From Zancudomyces culisetae (lineage: Eukaryota > Kickxellomycota > Harpellomycetes > Harpellales > Legeriomycetaceae): DNA of 12,615 nt. Made by a program: the position numbers and the translations under genes. Under the pieces are notes generated by a model that saw nothing but the letters and a program-made list of their open reading frames with translations, was not told the origin of the DNA and did no database searches. The stretch's first letter is position 1, and every line of letters starts with the position of its first letter. Shown here piece by piece: positions 8,815 through 12,615 of the stretch. Location of the stretch: assembly GCA_001969505.1 (NCBI GenBank), contig LSSK01001329.1, positions 1-12,615 on the forward strand. The letters are read 5' to 3'.

Positions 8815-10798
8815 TTTTTGTTAGTTCTTTTTCCGTCGTTCTTAAGTATTTTTTTTAATGTCTGAGGTGTGATCTTGTGAGTGTGAGTGTGATATTTGTC
8901 TGAAATATTTCGTAAGAGCTCAGGTATCTTTTTACTGTTAAAAGTCGGGACGGGGTTTTTACGTAGTTAGTTTGTCTTTGGCTGTTCCTTGTTTTCCTGC
9001 TGTTAACGTTTTTTTTTTAAAACTTTCAAGTTCAGCAAAATAAGGGGAGGAGCTGTATTTATACAAAACAATTCATGCATAGATTTGCATTTCCCCTACT
9101 TTATTTGTCTATTTTCCCCCTTTTTTTATTCTAACGTTATTGATTTCTAATATTAAAAAATAATGATTTGTAATGGGTTTAAATTGTTCGCTTTGCTGAG
9201 ATTGGTTTGCTTTTTTTACAGTTCGATTAGATCAAATAAAATGATTTCCAGTAATTTGCTCTCACCTACCTCTCTCACTCTTCCCCGTTCGCCATTTTAT
9301 TAGCTGGTTGCTCATTTTCTCTCGCTAGGGTTTCCCTGCAACACAATCAATAAAGTCTAGCACCTGTTCCTTAGTTCCAACATTTTTGCATAATTTGCGT
9401 ACGAATGACTGTGTTTGCCGAAAAATTCTATTTGCTTTTTTTGCTCACCAAACCTTTTCTTTTTTCCCAAGTGTTTTTGTTTTCACGATTTATTATATGC
9501 AGTTATTGGTTCACAAGTTTGAACTGAAAAATGGGGCTAATGAACTAAAAAATAATAATAAATTCAGCAACATTAAATCCAAGTTTGAAAAAGTGAGCTT
9601 TGGTTTTTTCGCTGTTTATTTTTATCTTTTACTTTCTGCTTGATTGTTTATTTTATTTTACTAGTCACTCCAGGGATTTGAAATCAATATGATTATTAAT
9701 TTGGGTTTTGCTTATTAATGCACTTGCTTTATCGTTTATTATCTCGGCTGTCAAATATGAAAGTACTAACAGTAGTTCCAAATTTTCACTAATTGGAATC
9801 CCGCACTCGGGTTTACGGAATATCTTGAAACTCGGAAATTAAAAACCCACGAGAAAAAATATACGGTGTGTGGGTGTTGCTTTTCCAAACATATTTTAGT
9901 CTATTTGTTCTTGGCTTATTGTAATTGTTTCTAAATTCGAATATCAAAAAAGAAAAAGAATATTAAAAAAACGTGGACAAAGTGTTGATTTATATCTCTT
10001 TTCTTGAAGCTTCCCCCGCCTCGCTACAGTTTAAATGCCAACCTCCCCGCCTTCAAAAGTTCATTATATCATACCTATACTCATTAGCAGATCCTCCTTC
10101 TATTTTTTTATTTTTATTTTTGGTTACGAGTTTAGCATGGGATTTTGTACTCTTGGTTTACCATGTTCTTGGTGATTAAAGCTGCAAAAAAAAATCCATT
10201 TTTTTTTTAATAGTGAACTAAATTGACAAGCAACATTTTTTCCTTCCCGCCCCCGGAGTTTACGTTTTATTTTATTAATACAATTAACATTTTCAATAAT
10301 ATACCATTCCCGCAAATAGATTCAAGTGATAAAGAAAGAAAAAAACGTGCGTTGATACTCGCTTGTCAGATCACAACAGGTATATTTGGCTGTTTGAAAC
10401 TAATGCACAGATCCCATGCTTTATTATATCCACTTGCAGTATATCAGTAACAACAGTACAAAGGAAAGAAAGAGAAATATTATAAACATGTACAGACACC
10501 TCTTTTTTGTTTTGTAACTGTACACGATCGACCAACTTTTATCTCAGGCTTTATTAAAGGAGGCAAAAGTGACTCCATTTTTTTCTGGGGTGAGGGGGTG
10601 AAAGGTACACAGAAAACAAGTGCTTTTCGATTTCCACCACATACTCCAAATTTAAAATTTGTCGTATTTAGTGAACAGGCAGGCTTTTACGACGTTTGTT
10701 TAAAACATGTCACTTGGTAGTTGTATCACATGGCTGCATATGAAATAAACAGTAAAAGCACCAGGAAAGACCTTCGCCACCACTATTATCTGTTCATT
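8815..10798. other. Long AT-rich region upstream of ZWF1 without a confident gene
   Basis: The right flank of ZWF1 must contain its promoter. Short frames here begin with TTG or GTG rather than ATG, are T/F-rich, and show no recognisable motif. Visible elements are a GTGAGT-type short repeat (about 8877-8891), an AGGGG stress-element-like site (9043-9047), and C-rich motifs at 10013-10020, 10043-10051 and 10246-10256. No tRNA, snRNA or rRNA signature was recognised by eye, but a non-coding RNA cannot be excluded. Confidence 0.45.
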
Positions 10799-10966
10799 TT
10801 ATTTTCTTGCACGTGAAATAAACCATACTGCATGATATCGGACCTCCAGAATGTGGATAATTCCCATCTCAATAAATATACCAAACAACCCTCCAAAAAC
10901 ACGAGACACATCAAAGATATTGGATGGTAGAACCTGAGCAAGACAAAAGACACCATCACAGCAGTC
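10799..10966 (-). CDS. Possible terminal exon of an unidentified small membrane-type protein (uncertain)
   Basis: An island of clearly higher GC than its surroundings contains a 55-codon open frame ending in TAA at 10801-10799. It reads in part V-L-P-S-N-I-F-D-V-S-R and then a hydrophobic G-G-L-F-G-I-F-I-E-M-G-I-I segment, ending in a basic tail (S-R-A-R-K). A pyrimidine-rich CTCAG acceptor stands just before codon GTT at 10933, with a GTAAAT donor 62 nt upstream. A second minus-strand frame (70 codons, 10998-10786) overlaps it, and I cannot tell which, if either, is translated. I recognise no family. It may be a small gene downstream of VMA6 or a remnant of a mobile sequence. Confidence 0.25.
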   Translation of the reverse strand, partial: DCCDGVFCLAQVLPSNIFDVSRVFGGLFGIFIEMGIIHILEVRYHAVWFISRARK

Positions 10967-11339
10967 CTAAGGTGACTAGCACCGTGTGTATTTACCAAGA
11001 TATGAATGTTTCTGAACAGCTACCCACACATCATTAAATAATCACATTAACACTTTGCAACCTACTGTTTTTTTTTTGCACATCATCATGAGTCATATTT
11101 TTTTATACAAATTATTTATTTTTTTCAAATGTATCTTTTAGCATCAACCATATTTTCAAGGATTACAGTTTAACGATCCTTAAAAGTAAAAAAAGTATAT
11201 TCGCTTTTACTCCAATACTCCCAAATTAAATATAATGTATTTTTTTATTGGAAAATAATAGGTATACTGAACTAAGATGCATAGTAAATATATTAACGAA
11301 AAAAACTAGATTAAAAACTTATCATCACTTGCTTCGTGG
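10967..11339. other. 3' flank of VMA6
   Basis: This is AT-rich sequence with poly-T tracts (around 11069 and 11225) between the VMA6 stop codon and the GC-richer island. No gene was recognised in it; short ATG-initiated minus-strand frames of 15-20 codons are not convincing. Confidence 0.4.
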
Positions 11340-12482
11340 CTAGAAAATAGGGATATAGTTGCCAATCTTATCCTTCTGTTTCTGGCTAATGCACTCGGCT
11401 ATCCACACTACATTCCGAACTTCTTGTTCCTTCAATTTCAGCCAGGCATAAAATATCCCAAAATGAAACTGTCTATCAAATGCAGTCTTGTTTAAACTAA
11501 CTTGTCGCTCAAAGCACAGCTCTTCAAATGACAAATCCCTTGCCGATCCAGCGTGGTGGTCTTCCTCCACTAACAGTGAACGGTAATCAAGATATGCGCC
11601 CAGTGCATGCTTTACTTGCTCCACATCGTCGCATTTTGCCAAATTTGCATCGCCTCCAGGATACAAAATTCCGAGCTTTGGAAACAGTTTTGTACGGTCC
11701 TCTTTTGACAGTTCAGTTCCTATCGAGTTTATCGTAATACTAATTTTCCTGCGATCTGCCTCAAACTATTTGGATAATAACCAAAACTTTAAGCAACTTG
11801 GAACATGTGCTTTCTAGCTTAATTTCATTTTAGCTTAAAGCCAGAAATACTAAAACATAAACATACCATCAATATTTCACTCATAATCTCAAAGGTGGTG
11901 CCTCCAATCTCCTCACAATATCTGTAAAAATCTTCAATGTATGCCTTGTACAACATATTTCTTATGATCTCTATGTTAACTTCGTTTAAATCCTCAGCTG
12001 AAAGACAGTCTCTAAAATACTCGGCTATTAATAATCAAAAGGATATTAGCTGAAGCGTATAGTTGTGACCCGGAGTGGATATCACTTGTATTTATATATA
12101 CTTCGTTTTATACGCACTGTATCAAACATACCTATTGGGGAATCGACCAAAACTGTGGTATATAACTCGGCAACATTTGTGGCTACGCAAAGTGCAGGCA
12201 TTGTATCAAACCAACCCAGAGGGTGGCATCTTTCTAGTAGCTCATGTGTATCTCTTTCGTGTAGCGTTCCTGTTATCAATAATATTACATTGTCAATCAT
12301 ATACGAATATGTCAGATACTTGAGGAATTTCAAGCATTGAGAGTTTGAGTTTTCTCGAAGGTATCTAAATTCCTGTACTAGCACTTCGTTACACCTCGCA
12401 CTCATGGTAGAGGTTGCTAATGGTGAAGGTTCGTTTTGTAGAAACAGGCCATAATCCGTTGTTGCCAGCTGCATACGCAAAT
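11340..12482 (-). CDS. VMA6: V-type proton ATPase subunit d (V0 sector), last three exons; 5' end beyond the window
   Basis: Exons on the minus strand are 12482-12132, 12024-11867 and 11765-11340 (TAG), coding 310 full residues plus a split first codon (probably Asp). The family protein is about 345-350 residues, so about 40 N-terminal residues lie off the right edge. Landmarks are TTDYG...[15 protein letters not shown] and ITGTLH with [10 protein letters not shown] (exon 1 shown), [16 protein letters not shown] and GGTT (exon 2), and [22 protein letters not shown] and the C-terminal NYIPIF (exon 3). All junctions keep frame: G|CC gives Ala, and the M|F junction is phase 0. Subunit d sits on the cytoplasmic face of the membrane c-ring and couples it to the central stalk of the V1 rotor; it is needed for vacuole acidification. 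No missing key residue is apparent. The ATG at 12510 region and the TTG at 11666 are not starts. Confidence 0.94.
11766..11866 (-). other. VMA6: VMA6 intron (101 nt, GTATGT...ATAG)
   Basis: The donor is GTATGT at 11866-11861 and the acceptor AAATAG ends at 11766. It is a phase-0 intron between E-I-L-M and F-E-A-D-R-R. Confidence 0.9.
12025..12131 (-). other. VMA6: VMA6 intron (107 nt, GTATGT...ATAG)
   Basis: The donor is GTATGT at 12131-12126 and the acceptor AATAG ends at 12025. CTAAT in GCTAATA lies about 26 nt before the acceptor as a branch candidate. Splicing gives S-P-I-A-E-Y-F. Confidence 0.9.
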
Positions 12483-12615
12483 CTATGAAAAGTACATTTT
12501 TAATTTGCATTTATTTTCTCATTGTGTTTGAAGGCATGGATAAATGTCGGGATTTAAATCAAGTATTATTTTTGATATTGTTGCAAAGCTTGTAAAGTAT
12601 CAACAGCTTCATAGA
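12483..12615 (-). other. VMA6: Part of a VMA6 intron reaching the window edge
   Basis: The acceptor CATAG ends at 12483, just before the exon that begins (G)AT TTG CGT ATG. No coding sequence matching the subunit-d N-terminus and no good donor is seen up to 12615, so the first exon is probably outside. Confidence 0.65.

Noticed and set aside
9386-10450. Frames at 9386-9643, 9973-10179 and 10223-10450
   Set aside because: Their first codons are TTG or GTG, they are rich in F/L/Y/N from AT-rich DNA, and they have no domain or splice logic.
12571-12615. Minus-strand open stretch at the right edge reading Y-E-A-V-D-T-L-Q-A-L then a stop
   Set aside because: It does not match the N-terminus of subunit d, has no usable donor and is very short; it is best treated as intron sequence.

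Overview
The window looks like nuclear DNA of an AT-rich, intron-containing fungus. It carries five genes or gene parts. The two housekeeping genes complete in the window (an Elf1 elongation factor and glucose-6-phosphate dehydrogenase) and the partial V-ATPase subunit d are all split by short spliceosomal introns of about 100-240 nt with GT/GC donors and TAG acceptors. The Elf1 has the long acidic C-terminal tail seen in fungi. A GPI-anchored S1-family (trypsin-like) protein next to a large F-box/ankyrin-repeat gene, together with the AT-rich sequence, would suit an early-diverging insect-gut lineage such as Harpellales (Kickxellomycotina). That placement is an inference from gene content, not a measured result.

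Layout, left to right: (1) 1-476 (+), the 3' end of a secreted, membrane-tethered S1 protein whose catalytic Ser and oxyanion-hole Gly are replaced; a perfect 11-bp inverted repeat overlaps its poly(A) signal. (2) 1245-4664 (+), a 1,139-codon F-box/ankyrin-repeat reading frame interrupted by exactly one in-frame TGA at 2178-2180. (3) 6455-5597 (-), ELF1 in three exons, one intron having a GC donor. (4) 8814-7061 (-), ZWF1/G6PD in two exons, with tandem CTAAAC copies in the intron. (5) 8815-11339, about 2.5 kb with no confident gene, holding AT-rich sequence, a few C-rich motifs and one GC-richer island with an uncertain terminal exon. (6) 12482-11340 (-), the last three exons of the V-ATPase V0 subunit d gene VMA6; its first about 40 codons lie beyond the right edge.

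The genes are not an operon and share no pathway. ELF1 acts in RNA polymerase II elongation, ZWF1 supplies NADPH and VMA6 belongs to the vacuolar proton pump. They are interspersed with lineage-specific surface and ubiquitin-adaptor type genes. No confident tRNA, rRNA, CRISPR array or intact transposon was seen. Several apparent open-frame starts in this window are TTG or GTG codons and are not real starts; the true starts were found by rebuilding the exons by eye.
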